DNA from: Candidatus Sericytochromatia bacterium S15B-MN24 CBMW_12
GTDB lineage: Bacteria; Cyanobacteriota; Sericytochromatia; S15B-MN24; UBA4093
Assembly (NCBI GenBank): GCA_002083825.1
Contig: DAZV01000016.1
Span: 17,696-72,501, forward strand
Length of the DNA: 54,806 nucleotides
Direction of reading: 5' to 3'
Position 1 is the first letter of the stretch. Each line of letters starts with the position of its first letter. The notes under the pieces were generated by a model. The model was not told the DNA's origin. It worked only from the letters and a program-made list of their open reading frames with translations, and searched no databases. Of this stretch, positions 16,823 through 24,844 are shown piece by piece. The translations under genes and the position numbers were made by a program.

Positions 16823-17934
16823 CTCCGCCGCGTTCCCGTAAGATGAAGCAAGCCGACGGCGTAGGAGAAGGCCTCCTGCGCCGTCTCGGTCTGCATGCCC
16901 GCGGGAAGCGCGAAGTTGCCGGGCTTCAGGCGCTGGCGAAACAGCCAAGAGCCCACGATCTGGACCTCGTCGAGCTCGATGGGGGAGATCGTGGCAGCCG
17001 GCGGGGGCGCCACGACGAAACGCTCGGTCAAGAAGCGTTCGAGACGCTTGAGGCTCTTGCGCCGATCCGCGTAACGGGCCACCTCGTCGGCCCGAAGGGT
17101 GAACTTCCCGACCCAGCGAGCCGCCCGAACGGCCAGGAAGGTGACGGCCGGCGGGGCATTCTCCTCGGCGTAACCCGGCAGGACCACCAGGGTATCGAGC
17201 TCGCTGAGGGCCCCGCGGAGGCGTTCCTGGCGTTCGACCAGCTTCGCCAGGGCGTGAAGGCGATCGCGCAACAGGGCCGCCTTCTCGAACTCCAGGGCCT
17301 CACTCGCCACCCGCATGCGGCCGCGAAGATCCCCCAGCACCGTCCCCGGATCGCCCCGCAGCAGGGCGCCCACCTGAGCGATCATCGCGGCGTAGGCCTC
17401 GTCGGCAAGTCCCGAGCAAGGGGCGAGGCAGCGGCCAATCTGCGCGTGCAGGCAGGGAGCCGCTTCCAGCTGAACGCAACGGCGCCAGGCCATGAGGGGC
17501 TGGAGGGCGTCGAGGGTTTCGGTCAGGCGGCTGGTACTGTGAAAGGGGCCGAAGTACTGGGCTCCGTCGTCTTCGAGAACGCGCGTGACCAGGACCCGAG
17601 GGTAGGGCTCGTGGGTGATCTTCAGGAAGGGGTAGTGCTCGTAGCGCCGCCCGCGGACATTGTAGGCGGGCTGATACTGCTTGATGAGGCGGGACTCCAG
17701 CAGCAGGGCCTCGAGTTCGGAGCCGGTCGGCTGAATGCGGATCCCGGTCACCTCGCTCGACAGGCGCGAGGTCTTGCGGGAGTGGCCCCCGTTCTTGCGG
17801 AAGTACGATCGGACCCGCTCACGCAAGTTGACGGATTTGCCGATGTAGAGCGTCTCGCCCGTTCGCCCCGTGAAGAGGTAGACCCCGGGGACTTGGGGGA
17901 AATCGGCGAGGTGAAGGGGCGTGCTTTCGATCAT
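16819..17934 (-). CDS. Cho-like UvrC N-terminal half (GIY-YIG + UVR)
   Basis: A 371-aa protein matching the N-terminal half of UvrC. The GIY-YIG nuclease domain has GVY (17-19), YIG (30-32) and a Glu-rich ELEALLLE helix. A four-Cys cluster (C153, C161, C169, C173) matches the spacing of the UvrC Fe-S site, and a UVR motif (about 205-240) follows. The C-terminal RNase H-like and (HhH)2 domains of UvrC are absent. E. coli Cho has this make-up and makes the 3' incision in nucleotide excision repair. The last 100 residues are not recognisable. ATG start at 17934. Whether a full uvrC exists elsewhere cannot be told here. Confidence 0.87.
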   Translation of the reverse strand: MIESTPLHLADFPQVPGVYLFTGRTGETLYIGKSVNLRERVRSYFRKNGGHSRKTSRLSSEVTGIRIQPTGSELEALLLESRLIKQYQPAYNVRGRRYEHYPFLKITHEPYPRVLVTRVLEDDGAQYFGPFHSTSRLTETLDALQPLMAWRRCVQLEAAPCLHAQIGRCLAPCSGLADEAYAAMIAQVGALLRGDPGTVLGDLRGRMRVASEALEFEKAALLRDRLHALAKLVERQERLRGALSELDTLVVLPGYAEENAPPAVTFLAVRAARWVGKFTLRADEVARYADRRKSLKRLERFLTERFVVAPPPAATISPIELDEVQIVGSWLFRQRLKPGNFALPAGMQTETAQEAFSYAVGLLHLTGTRRS

Positions 17935-18028
17935 TCGTTCACGGCAACAAGTCAGGTCCGCAGCATGACGATTTTAGCAAGACACCACCAAGGCGACAGA
18001 TAAGTTTTCTTGCGGCCGGATCGCCGGT

Positions 18029-18059
18029 GGGAACAGGCGGGCTGCTATTGGGAACAGGC
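18029..18059. repeat. GGGAACAGGC pair, 21-bp period
   Basis: Copies at 18029-18038 and 18050-18059 lie in the 195-bp gap between two minus-strand genes. No other signal is seen in this gap. Confidence 0.75.
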
Positions 18060-18129
18060 CTGTTCGTTCGGGTGCGTAGGCACAGAGGCCCGCGCACCCG
18101 ACAAAGAGGCTACTGGATCGACAAGGGGG

Positions 18130-18879
18130 TTACTGCACCTTGAAGGGAATCCACTTGGTCTGGCCGAAGAAGTTCCCGCCCCCGAAGGTTCCGCCCGACT
18201 TGCGGTACTTGACCTGGTAGACGTAGTCTCCGCTCGCGGCCTTCGCCCCGGTGGGACTGTTGGTCTCGGAGCCGGAGTTGCCGTTCCAACTCACCGAGTT
18301 CCCGGCGTTCCAGGCCGAGGACCAGACATCGCCGCCCACGGTCTTGTTTCCGGCGTTGTACTGCTTCACGAAGACCTGATACTGCGCCGCTCCCGGCAAG
18401 TTGGGCTTGGGAGCCCAGCTGAAGCTGTAGGGCAGGGAGATGGCGGCGTTCACCGTGGGATTGGGGTTGACCGGCCAGGCGACGTCGAAGTTCACGCTCG
18501 GAGCCGCGGTTTGATTGGCTTTCACCTGAACCGCGTCAGGCACCGCGATCCCCGCGGTGTTGACGCCCGGATCCGAGGTGATCTGCCCCTGGTCATCCCA
18601 GTAAGGCTGATAGGTTCCCTCGTTCAGGCTTTGAAAGGCGAAGTCTCCGTTGGCGTTCGTCTGGGCCGTGGTCGCGATCACCGGGGCGAAACTGCCGCCT
18701 CCGATGTCGTTGCGCAGGCGAACGGTGAGACGTTCGGGAGGAGCCTGGTTATTGAAGGTGACCCTTCCGGTGAGCGATTCGTTTCCCGGGGTGATGCCGG
18801 GCGGCAGCGCGCCGCAAGCCACCAGGATCCCGATCGTCAGGGGAACCCCGATCCCCAGTCCCAAGCGCTTAAGCTTCAT
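18130..18879 (-). CDS. Lipoprotein of unknown function, paralogue 1
   Basis: A 249-aa protein with a lipoprotein signal (LVAC, Cys22). It has a beta-rich N-terminal part beginning LTGRVTFNN, which resembles a carboxypeptidase-regulatory or Ig-like fold. The C-terminal 85 residues (AQYQVFV to WIPFKV) closely resemble the next gene upstream, sharing WSSAW, VSWNG/VTWNG, KYRKSGGT/KFRKVGGT and F(F/Y)G(Q/E)T. GAGGAGG lies 10 nt before the ATG. The family is not recognised. The paralogue pair suggests surface or periplasmic proteins that have diverged at the N-terminus. Confidence 0.8.
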   Translation of the reverse strand: MKLKRLGLGIGVPLTIGILVACGALPPGITPGNESLTGRVTFNNQAPPERLTVRLRNDIGGGSFAPVIATTAQTNANGDFAFQSLNEGTYQPYWDDQGQITSDPGVNTAGIAVPDAVQVKANQTAAPSVNFDVAWPVNPNPTVNAAISLPYSFSWAPKPNLPGAAQYQVFVKQYNAGNKTVGGDVWSSAWNAGNSVSWNGNSGSETNSPTGAKAASGDYVYQVKYRKSGGTFGGGNFFGQTKWIPFKVQ

Positions 18880-19003
18880 GCGCGTTCATCCTCCTCTTCG
18901 AGACCCCCCGGCCTCATCGCATGGAGAAGAGCCTAGGGCGAACGGCCGACGCAAGGATTGGCGGGATCCGAGAAGGAAATTTGCGGCATGCAGGCAAAGC
19001 AAA

Positions 19004-19023
19004 GGGGGCGCCGAAGCGCCCCC
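19004..19023 (-). terminator. Terminator with C(UUCG)G tetraloop
   Basis: On the minus strand GGGGGCGC-TTCG-GCGCCCCC is followed by TTTGCTTTGC, 14 nt past the stop of lipoprotein paralogue 2. It is a strong intrinsic terminator that separates the two lipoprotein genes. Confidence 0.9.
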
Positions 19024-19036
19024 AGCCCGGGATATG

Positions 19037-19801
19037 CTACTTGATGGTGACGGGAATGAACTGGGTTTCGCCGTAGAAGTTGGTGCCGTTGTACGTGCCG
19101 CCCACCTTGCGGAACTTGATGTTGTAGAAGGCGGCACCCTTGGCCATGGCGGCACCGTCGGGCGTGTTGGTGTTCACACCAAGCTTGCCGTTCCAGGTGA
19201 CGCTCGGAGTGGTGAGCCAGGCCGAGGACCACTTGGCGGACTTGTCCGAGCCGTAAACCGTCACCTGGTACTCCGCGTTCAGGTTCTGGATCTTGCTGAA
19301 GGTGAAGCTTGCCGTGGCCGCGTCGCCCACCGTCACGTCAGCGGCGTAATCAGGCGTCATGCCGACTTCCCACTCGATGTCCATCGAGATCATCGGATCG
19401 GTCGCAGCCGCCGAGGCGGTCGCCGGATCCGAGACGTAGACGTCAACCGTGTTCACATCGGAAGCCTTGGAGGCAGCCGTGCCGGTGTAGTCCCAGACGG
19501 CCTGATAAGCCTTGCCATCGGTCAGGTTCTTGAACTGAAAATACTGGCCTTCCTCGATGTCAGCCGTGATGGCGAGCGAGCTCTGGCCGGGTTCCTTGAC
19601 CTTCATGACGGGCTTGTAGGCCGCGTCGGCAAAGCTGAGGGCCTTGCCATCGAATAGGATCTTGCCGGTCAGCAGGGAGTCTGCAGCAAACTTGAACTCC
19701 TCGGCGGGAGGATTCGTGCCGGGGACCCCGGTGGGGCAGCCGGCCAGCATGGTGATCGCGGCGGTGCCGGCGACGAGCGCGGCGGCGAACTTCAGTTTCA
19801 T
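19037..19801 (-). CDS. Lipoprotein of unknown function, paralogue 2
   Basis: A 254-aa protein. AAGGAG (19808-19813) gives ideal spacing to the second of two adjacent ATGs (19801). The lipobox is MLAGC. The protein is low in Cys and rich in Ala/Thr/Asp, with predicted beta structure, and begins its mature part with an acidic linker. The C-terminal 80 residues are homologous to paralogue 1. The first half differs more, though both share an LTG(K/R) strand near residue 40 and a Y(Q)..W segment. The preceding 150 bp is AT-rich and probably holds its own promoter. Function unknown. Confidence 0.82.
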   Translation of the reverse strand: MKLKFAAALVAGTAAITMLAGCPTGVPGTNPPAEEFKFAADSLLTGKILFDGKALSFADAAYKPVMKVKEPGQSSLAITADIEEGQYFQFKNLTDGKAYQAVWDYTGTAASKASDVNTVDVYVSDPATASAAATDPMISMDIEWEVGMTPDYAADVTVGDAATASFTFSKIQNLNAEYQVTVYGSDKSAKWSSAWLTTPSVTWNGKLGVNTNTPDGAAMAKGAAFYNIKFRKVGGTYNGTNFYGETQFIPVTIK

Positions 19802-19930
19802 CATTTTCTCCTTAGGTGTTGCAGGCAACATGCAATAACGCATTTTAGGTTAAGTGAAAGTTATTAATTCATTGTAACGCGCCAATTTCATCCAGATCAA
19901 GCCCTCGGCCAAAATGAGATCCCCATCACA

Positions 19931-19939
19931 TGCTATAAT
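19931..19939 (+). promoter_or_regulatory. Extended -10 promoter of the cyclodeaminase-like gene
   Basis: TGCTATAAT is a perfect TGnTATAAT extended -10, 31 nt before the ATG at 19970. No -35 is needed or obvious. Confidence 0.75.
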
Positions 19940-19969
19940 GCCCTTTGCTCGCCTCCCAAGGCTTACCAC

Positions 19970-20635
19970 ATGCTAGAGAGACCCCCGGTGACCAAACCCG
20001 CAAACCTTCCCTCCTACCGCTATCCCCTCGAAGAGCTCTTTCAGGAGTTCGCGAGCCCCCAAGCCCCTGGAGCCGTGGGGGGTGCTGCCATGCAGGCGGC
20101 CTTCGCCGCCAGCCTCGTCGCCAAGGCCGCCCGCAAGACCCTGGCCCGAGAAGGCTTCGAACCCATGGCCGAGGAGATGAACCGCATCATCACCCGGGCA
20201 GAGAGCCTTTCCGACGGCCTCCAGGAAGCCATCGACCAGGACGCCATCGGCGCCAACCGCCTGAGCCATGCCCATGCCCTGCCTCAAGCTTCCGCCGAAG
20301 AACAGGCCGTTCGGCGCGACTGCATCGCCCTGGCCCTCTCGAATCAGGCCAAGAACCCTCTCTCGCTGGCGCAATCCGCCATGGAAGTACTCGGCCTCGC
20401 CGAAGCGGTCCTCCGCTACGGTGACCCGCAAAACACCTCGGCCGCCTTCCTTGCCGTCAGAACCGCCGCTGCCGCCACCATGGCCTGCGCCCTCTACGCC
20501 CTGGCCAAGAGCCGGGAAGTCGCAGGCATGACCGCCGAGATCGAAGGAAAGGCGACCGCCCTCTGGAATCAGGCCCGGTCGCTCGATCAGGAACTTACCC
20601 AGATCAGCTGGGACCGGATCGCCACCAAACAATAA
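19970..20635 (+). CDS. Cyclodeaminase/cyclohydrolase (FchA) family protein
   Basis: A 221-aa all-helical protein of the formiminotransferase-cyclodeaminase C-terminal family. The stretch LEELFQEFASPQAPGAVGGA (21-40) is the characteristic start of the fold (usually ending GGGS), followed by long Ala-rich helices. Stand-alone members act as methenyl-tetrahydrofolate cyclohydrolase or formimino-THF cyclodeaminase. GGGS is replaced by AVGGA here, so activity is not certain. No folate or histidine-degradation partner is adjacent. An alternative start is GTG at residue 7. The stop codon lies inside a 20-bp tandem duplication. Confidence 0.8.
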   Translation: MLERPPVTKPANLPSYRYPLEELFQEFASPQAPGAVGGAAMQAAFAASLVAKAARKTLAREGFEPMAEEMNRIITRAESLSDGLQEAIDQDAIGANRLSHAHALPQASAEEQAVRRDCIALALSNQAKNPLSLAQSAMEVLGLAEAVLRYGDPQNTSAAFLAVRTAAAATMACALYALAKSREVAGMTAEIEGKATALWNQARSLDQELTQISWDRIATKQ

Positions 20636-20660
20636 ATTCAGCCACCAAACAATAAATTCA
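20621..20660 (+). repeat. Perfect 20-bp tandem duplication spanning a stop codon
   Basis: GCCACCAAACAATAAATTCA occurs twice in a row. The first copy encodes the last residues and TAA stop of the preceding gene, and the second lies just past it. Confidence 0.97.
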
Positions 20661-20703
20661 ATTATAATGAACGCCATGGCTTCGCCGGCGAACACCCCCC
20701 TTA

Positions 20704-20755
20704 GCCCCCCATTGGGCCTGCGGGCCCAGTTAGGCTGCGCCTGAGCAAGGGGGGC
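20704..20755. terminator. Nested hairpin between convergent genes
   Basis: The outer stem is GCCCCCC/GGGGGGC (20704-20710 and 20749-20755). The inner stem TGGGCC/GGCCCA lies at 20713-20728. It sits between the cyclodeaminase-like gene and the BFN nuclease gene and is a likely two-way terminator without a clear U-tract. Confidence 0.55.
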
Positions 20756-20777
20756 GGATTAGCGGAAGATTAGAGGG

Positions 20778-21269
20778 CTAGGACTGCCCCCCGAACTTCC
20801 CGAAGTCACTGGGCTTCACGTTCTCGAGGAACTTCCGGAACTGCTCGCTCTCGTCCTCATCGCTGGCACTGCTGATGGGAACCGACGCCGCTTCCATCAC
20901 CCGCTCCGCCGCCTTGACCGGGGCACCGGCCCGCAGCGCCAGCGCGATCGCATCCGACGGACGCGCGTCCACCACCTGCCTCGCGCCCCCCACCTCGAAC
21001 TCCAGCTCCGCGAAGAACGTGCTCTCGCGCATGTCGCTGATGCGAACCTCGACGAGCTTCGCCCCCAGGGCCACCGAGATGCTCATCAGCAGATCGTGCG
21101 TGAGCGGCCGCGGAGCGCGAATGTTCTCCAGCGCCATGGCGATCGCATTGGCCTCGAACTCCCCCACCCAGATCAGCAAGGCCCGCCGATCCTCGGCATC
21201 CTTCAGGAGGACGATCGGCGCCTGCGACTGAGGCTCGAGGATCACCCCCGAAACGGTCACGTCGATCAT
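20778..21269 (-). CDS. Bifunctional nuclease (BFN, DUF151) domain protein
   Basis: A 163-aa protein with a complete BFN domain (about 1-130). Visible features are LLKDAEDRRALLIWVGEFEA, the helix beginning RPLTHDLL, and the DARPSDAIALALR signature (about 101-113). The acidic C-terminal tail is variable. BFN proteins in plants have DNase and RNase activity, and bacterial homologues are widespread but mostly untested. GGGAGG gives a good ribosome site for the ATG at 21269. The gene stands alone. Confidence 0.9.
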   Translation of the reverse strand: MIDVTVSGVILEPQSQAPIVLLKDAEDRRALLIWVGEFEANAIAMALENIRAPRPLTHDLLMSISVALGAKLVEVRISDMRESTFFAELEFEVGGARQVVDARPSDAIALALRAGAPVKAAERVMEAASVPISSASDEDESEQFRKFLENVKPSDFGKFGGQS

Positions 21270-21299
21270 GGTTATTCCTCCCTTTCTAACCTTGCAAAA

Positions 21300-21330
21300 C
21301 CTTTGCCTAGCCTTTGCTAGCCTTTGCTAG
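21300..21330. repeat. CCTTTGCTAG tandem repeat, three units
   Basis: Three units, the first with one extra C, occur in the gap upstream of the BFN nuclease gene. Confidence 0.85.
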
Positions 21331-21426
21331 CCTCATGGGCCGGCCCCAGACGCCAGAAAGCGTTAGCCGCGGACACCGCTCCATGATGGTGCAGCCTCCC
21401 CGACGTGTCTAGCAGAAAAGGAAGCG

Positions 21427-22629
21427 TCATCCGCGCGGCGACGGCAGCCCCGGCCCCCCGACTTCTCGCAAGGCCTGCATCAACGTCGCTTGCCAGACCA
21501 CCTTCAGGGGAACCCCCTGGCTGCGAGCCGCCGTCACGCAGTCCTTGTACTCCGGCATGAGGTTGGCGATCGCCCCCATCTGCCGAGCCACCTTCACCCG
21601 AATCGGACCGAAATCCGTCTGAATCGCCATGATCTCCCGGTTCAAAACCTGACGCTCCGCCTGGTAGGTCCTGATGCCGACCGACGGAGTCTCCGCGAAG
21701 ATGATCGCCCCGAGCGCATCCACCTTCTCGTTGGGAGCGATCGCCGTCAACTTGATCGCCGGGCGCCCACCCTTCATGATCACCGGTGTCAAAAAGACAT
21801 CGATCGCCCCCTCGGTGAAGAGCTTCTCGACCACGTACTCGTAAAATTGCGGGTTGGCATCGTCGATGTTGGTCTCGATCACCGAGACCATCTCCCGCCC
21901 TTCGCTTCCGGTCGCCTGCAACTGCCCCAGCAGGACCCGCGCCGCCTGTGGCAGCTCCCCCCCCGCAGACGTCGCGTCGCGGCCCCAGCCCTGGGCCTCG
22001 AGCCGGAAAGCAGGCAGCGCGCCGAATTCCCGGACCATCGTCGCGAGCAGGGCCGCGGCCAAGGGAGACACCTTCTCACCCGGCATGCCGTTGTCGTAAA
22101 CCGGAACCCCCGCCAGGATCTCGACCACCAGCGGCTGCGGATTGGGAAGCGGCCCATGGACGGTCTGAACCAGACCCGACCCCATCGGCAGCGGGGAAGC
22201 GTAGACGATCGAGACCCCCAGCAACTCGAGGGCGATCCCGATGCCCACCACGGTGAGGAAGCGCTCCAAGAGGCCATGGTCGCGGAGGAAGACCCGCTCC
22301 GGCGTGGTGCCGCCGAGCTTCGCCTCGGCGAGCGCCAGCTTATGGTACGCCCGAAGCGTACGTTCCTGGACCGACTTGGAAAGCCTGGCAGTCTGAAGGA
22401 AGGTGACGACGTCCTTCATTTCCTTGAGCGACGTCCCCGCCGGCGCAAGCAAACTCACCTGGGAGCCTAGCGTGCCGGGTTCCCGCATGAGGCTGAGCGT
22501 GCAACCATCCGGGACCAGTGCCGTCAGATCGGCCCGAAGCCGATCGACGTCGGCCCCCGCGTCGATCAGGGCGGCGAGCAGCATGGTCTCGCTCGCACCG
22601 TTGAAACAATCGAAGTACGCCGCCTTCAT
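21427..22629 (-). CDS. larC: LarC-family protein (nickel-pincer nucleotide synthesis)
   Basis: A 400-aa DUF111/LarC protein. LarC inserts nickel to finish the pincer nucleotide cofactor used by lactate racemase. Recognisable are FDCFNGASETM at the N-terminus, HGPLPNPQP in the middle, ETNIDDANPQFYEYVVEKLF, and MKGGRPAIKL in the C-terminal half. It is full length with no frameshift, unlike species where larC is split. The N-terminal signature, usually FDCFSGISGDM, has lost its Asp, and the middle motif is altered. No larA, larB or larE lies in the window, so either those genes are elsewhere or this member has another role. GGGAGG precedes the ATG. Confidence 0.85.
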   Translation of the reverse strand: MKAAYFDCFNGASETMLLAALIDAGADVDRLRADLTALVPDGCTLSLMREPGTLGSQVSLLAPAGTSLKEMKDVVTFLQTARLSKSVQERTLRAYHKLALAEAKLGGTTPERVFLRDHGLLERFLTVVGIGIALELLGVSIVYASPLPMGSGLVQTVHGPLPNPQPLVVEILAGVPVYDNGMPGEKVSPLAAALLATMVREFGALPAFRLEAQGWGRDATSAGGELPQAARVLLGQLQATGSEGREMVSVIETNIDDANPQFYEYVVEKLFTEGAIDVFLTPVIMKGGRPAIKLTAIAPNEKVDALGAIIFAETPSVGIRTYQAERQVLNREIMAIQTDFGPIRVKVARQMGAIANLMPEYKDCVTAARSQGVPLKVVWQATLMQALREVGGPGLPSPRG

Positions 22630-22711
22630 CGTGATCCTCCCCCTGACGAAGTTCCCCCATGATCGGGAGTACCACGCGGGAGGGGAGAAAGGCTGTGACC
22701 GAGCTAACCCG

Positions 22712-23077
22712 CTACGGCGGATTCTCCCGGCTCGACAGGAAGCGTTCGAGAACGAGGTAAGCCCAAAACAACGCAGCGCCCATGACGACCAGCGAAAGAT
22801 CCGCCAGGGGCAAGGCCAGCAGGGCGGGGATGAGATTCAGATGGAAGAGGACGATGGTGAGGGAACGCACGGCCAGCGTTCCTGCCGCGAGCAGGAAGGC
22901 ATGGATCAGGCCGGCGAGCGCCATCCCCTGCGGGCCCTCCAGCTGGCGCTTCACGCGCGAGGCTATGAGCAAGCCCACGCTGAAGGCCGAAAAGCCGAAG
23001 AAGAACGCCACGAGGTTCAACAATACGGCGGCATTGCGCCAGGCTCCAAAGCCGACGAAGGTTTCCACGCCCCCCAT
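22712..23077 (-). CDS. Small membrane protein of unknown function
   Basis: A 121-aa hydrophobic protein with about three membrane spans (roughly 15-40, 52-75 and 85-110) and a basic loop at 42-46. I do not recognise the family. No ribosome site is seen before the ATG at 23077, which overlaps a TATAAT. The GTG three codons in (23068) is preceded by GGGGGG and may be the true start. It follows the phosphodiester glycosidase gene by 24 nt and may be read with it. Confidence 0.6.
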   Translation of the reverse strand: MGGVETFVGFGAWRNAAVLLNLVAFFFGFSAFSVGLLIASRVKRQLEGPQGMALAGLIHAFLLAAGTLAVRSLTIVLFHLNLIPALLALPLADLSLVVMGAALFWAYLVLERFLSSRENPP

Positions 23078-23101
23078 TATAGCCCCGGGGAGAACTTGCG
23101 G

Positions 23102-24559
23102 CTAGCGACCCTTCACGTTGAGCAGGAGGGCGTTATTGACCGGACGCTCGTAGCCGCCGCTGGGGCGATTCATGGTTCGCCCACCGACCACCAGGGTGGT
23201 GGAACCTCCGCCGTCGAGGTTGATGGCGTCCATGACGCCTATCCCCTTCATGTAGCGTGCCAGCTCGTGGAGGGTCATCCCCACCGATTGCTGATGTCGG
23301 CCATCGACGGTCACCAGCACGACCTCCTTGGCGCCCAGATACCCGATGGCGGTACGCGGAGCGCGGCCCGAGGCGATCTGAGGGCCGAATCGCTCCTGCT
23401 TGGCCGTCACGTTGACGTTCCCCCGCGCGACCAGCGTGGGACCCCCGCCAACCGCATACTTGACCCCTCGCCAGAGGCCGTTAAGCTCGGTGTAGACCTC
23501 GGCACGATCGCCGACGCGAATATACTTCTTGAGGTTCCAGATGGCTTGACCCTGGCCCGAAAGCACGTAGCCTCTCTCGGGGATCTCCATGTTGCCCGTC
23601 GCGGCGGCGAGCACCGTTCCATCCTCCGCGATGGCGAACTCCCGGCGGCTGGGATCGGCAACCGTCCGGGTGCGCTGGCCGAAATGGTGCGTGTAGAGCA
23701 CGATCTTGTCGCGAGCCGCATGCTGGTTCACGCCGTTGGCAATGAAGACCTTGTCCTCGCGGCCCATCCGAACGGCCGCGAGCAACTTGGCGTTGTCGAT
23801 GAAACAGGTCCCGTCATGGCGAATCCCAAAAACCGAGCGATTGAAATAACTCGACGAGATGATCTGCCCGTCGAGCACCAGGAGCCCGATAGGCTCTCCC
23901 CCCTTGGGCGAGAAGAAGCTGCCGTTGATGGCCGCCAGCGCCTTGGATCGGCGCGCGATGGAGCCCACGGGCTCCAGGCCGAAGCCGTCCCCGTCTCCTA
24001 CGGCCAGCTTGGGAATCAAAGAAGCCTTTTCAAGGCTGGCGCGCAAGACATGAATCACCTGGGGACCAGCCGAGGTGAAGCGATGGGTCCGGCTCAGCGT
24101 CACCCCGTCCGCCAGACGGTTGGTGGTGGTTCGCCCGAGTTCATGTGGCCAGTAGAGCTCCATGCGTCCCCGCGTGAACCGGGGGTGGGCGGCCACCGAG
24201 AACCGCCAGCGCAACGTCACCGAAACCTTCTTGCCGCGCTGGGCGATAACCACTTCCCGGACGGGACCGCGCGGGATGACCCGCTTCAAGGCATAGCGCG
24301 CCGCTTGATCCACCAGCACGTCATAACGCACGCCGTCCGCGAGGCCGACCTTGCCGGTCAAGCGTGGATTTCGGGCAAAGTAGCGGAACGTGGTCCCCTC
24401 CCTGTCGGAGTGGACCGTGTAAGTGACAGCCTCCGCCGGAAGCACCGGCAAAAGGAGACCTGCCATCAGCATGAAGGTAAGGAGGAATCGAAGTCTCACG
24501 TGAGACATGTACCACGCGCTTGCCCGTCCTACAACTCCAGTTGCAAATAGCCTGCTCAT
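23102..24559 (-). CDS. Exported phosphodiester glycosidase (NAGPA domain)
   Basis: A 485-aa protein with an N-terminal hydrophobic signal (about 18-44, ending AEA) and a unique 130-residue region. The NAGPA domain follows: AINGSFFS, a Thr/Arg strand RTAIGY, and the NLDGGGSTTLVV signature near the C-terminus. Bacterial members are exported glycosidases or exopolysaccharide-related enzymes acting on phosphodiester-linked sugars. The ATG at 24559 is chosen because GAGAGG lies 7 nt upstream. A second ATG at residue 18 would give a shorter signal peptide. Confidence 0.85.
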   Translation of the reverse strand: MSRLFATGVVGRASAWYMSHVRLRFLLTFMLMAGLLLPVLPAEAVTYTVHSDREGTTFRYFARNPRLTGKVGLADGVRYDVLVDQAARYALKRVIPRGPVREVVIAQRGKKVSVTLRWRFSVAAHPRFTRGRMELYWPHELGRTTTNRLADGVTLSRTHRFTSAGPQVIHVLRASLEKASLIPKLAVGDGDGFGLEPVGSIARRSKALAAINGSFFSPKGGEPIGLLVLDGQIISSSYFNRSVFGIRHDGTCFIDNAKLLAAVRMGREDKVFIANGVNQHAARDKIVLYTHHFGQRTRTVADPSRREFAIAEDGTVLAAATGNMEIPERGYVLSGQGQAIWNLKKYIRVGDRAEVYTELNGLWRGVKYAVGGGPTLVARGNVNVTAKQERFGPQIASGRAPRTAIGYLGAKEVVLVTVDGRHQQSVGMTLHELARYMKGIGVMDAINLDGGGSTTLVVGGRTMNRPSGGYERPVNNALLLNVKGR

Positions 24560-24752
24560 CAAACAACCTCTCAGCTGAAGTGACAGGCTGAAAAGCGCTA
24601 GGCGGCTAGGCTTCGCCCTCGCGGGCCGGGATCCCATCGGGAGCAAGCGGTTGAAAGCCTTGGAGGGTCCCAGCGGGGATCGCCGCTGGATTTCAGCTCA
24701 TGCGAACGCGCACCAAGTCGATGCCGAGCAAAAGAAGCAAACGAGCTGGTAC

Positions 24753-24781
24753 TTGACACGTCAGCAGCGTCGTCAAATAAT
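24753..24781 (+). promoter_or_regulatory. TetR-operon promoter
   Basis: TTGACA (24753-24758), a 17-nt spacer and AATAAT (24776-24781) make a near-consensus sigma-70 promoter. It is followed at once by the operator palindrome. Confidence 0.85.
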
Positions 24782-24783
24782 AG

Positions 24784-24801
24784 ATAGACTAGTCAGTCTA
24801 T
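24784..24801. promoter_or_regulatory. Candidate TetR operator
   Basis: Palindrome ATAGACT-AGTC-AGTCTAT lies where transcription would begin, so the repressor encoded next would block its own promoter. This is typical autoregulation. Confidence 0.8.
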
Positions 24802-24844
24802 TAAACTACCCCATGGCCCCGCGACCTCACGAAGGGAGAATCGG

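Noticed and set aside
7325..21330. CRISPR arrays suggested by short repeats
   Set aside because: Units are tandem, without unique spacers of constant length, and no cas genes are near.
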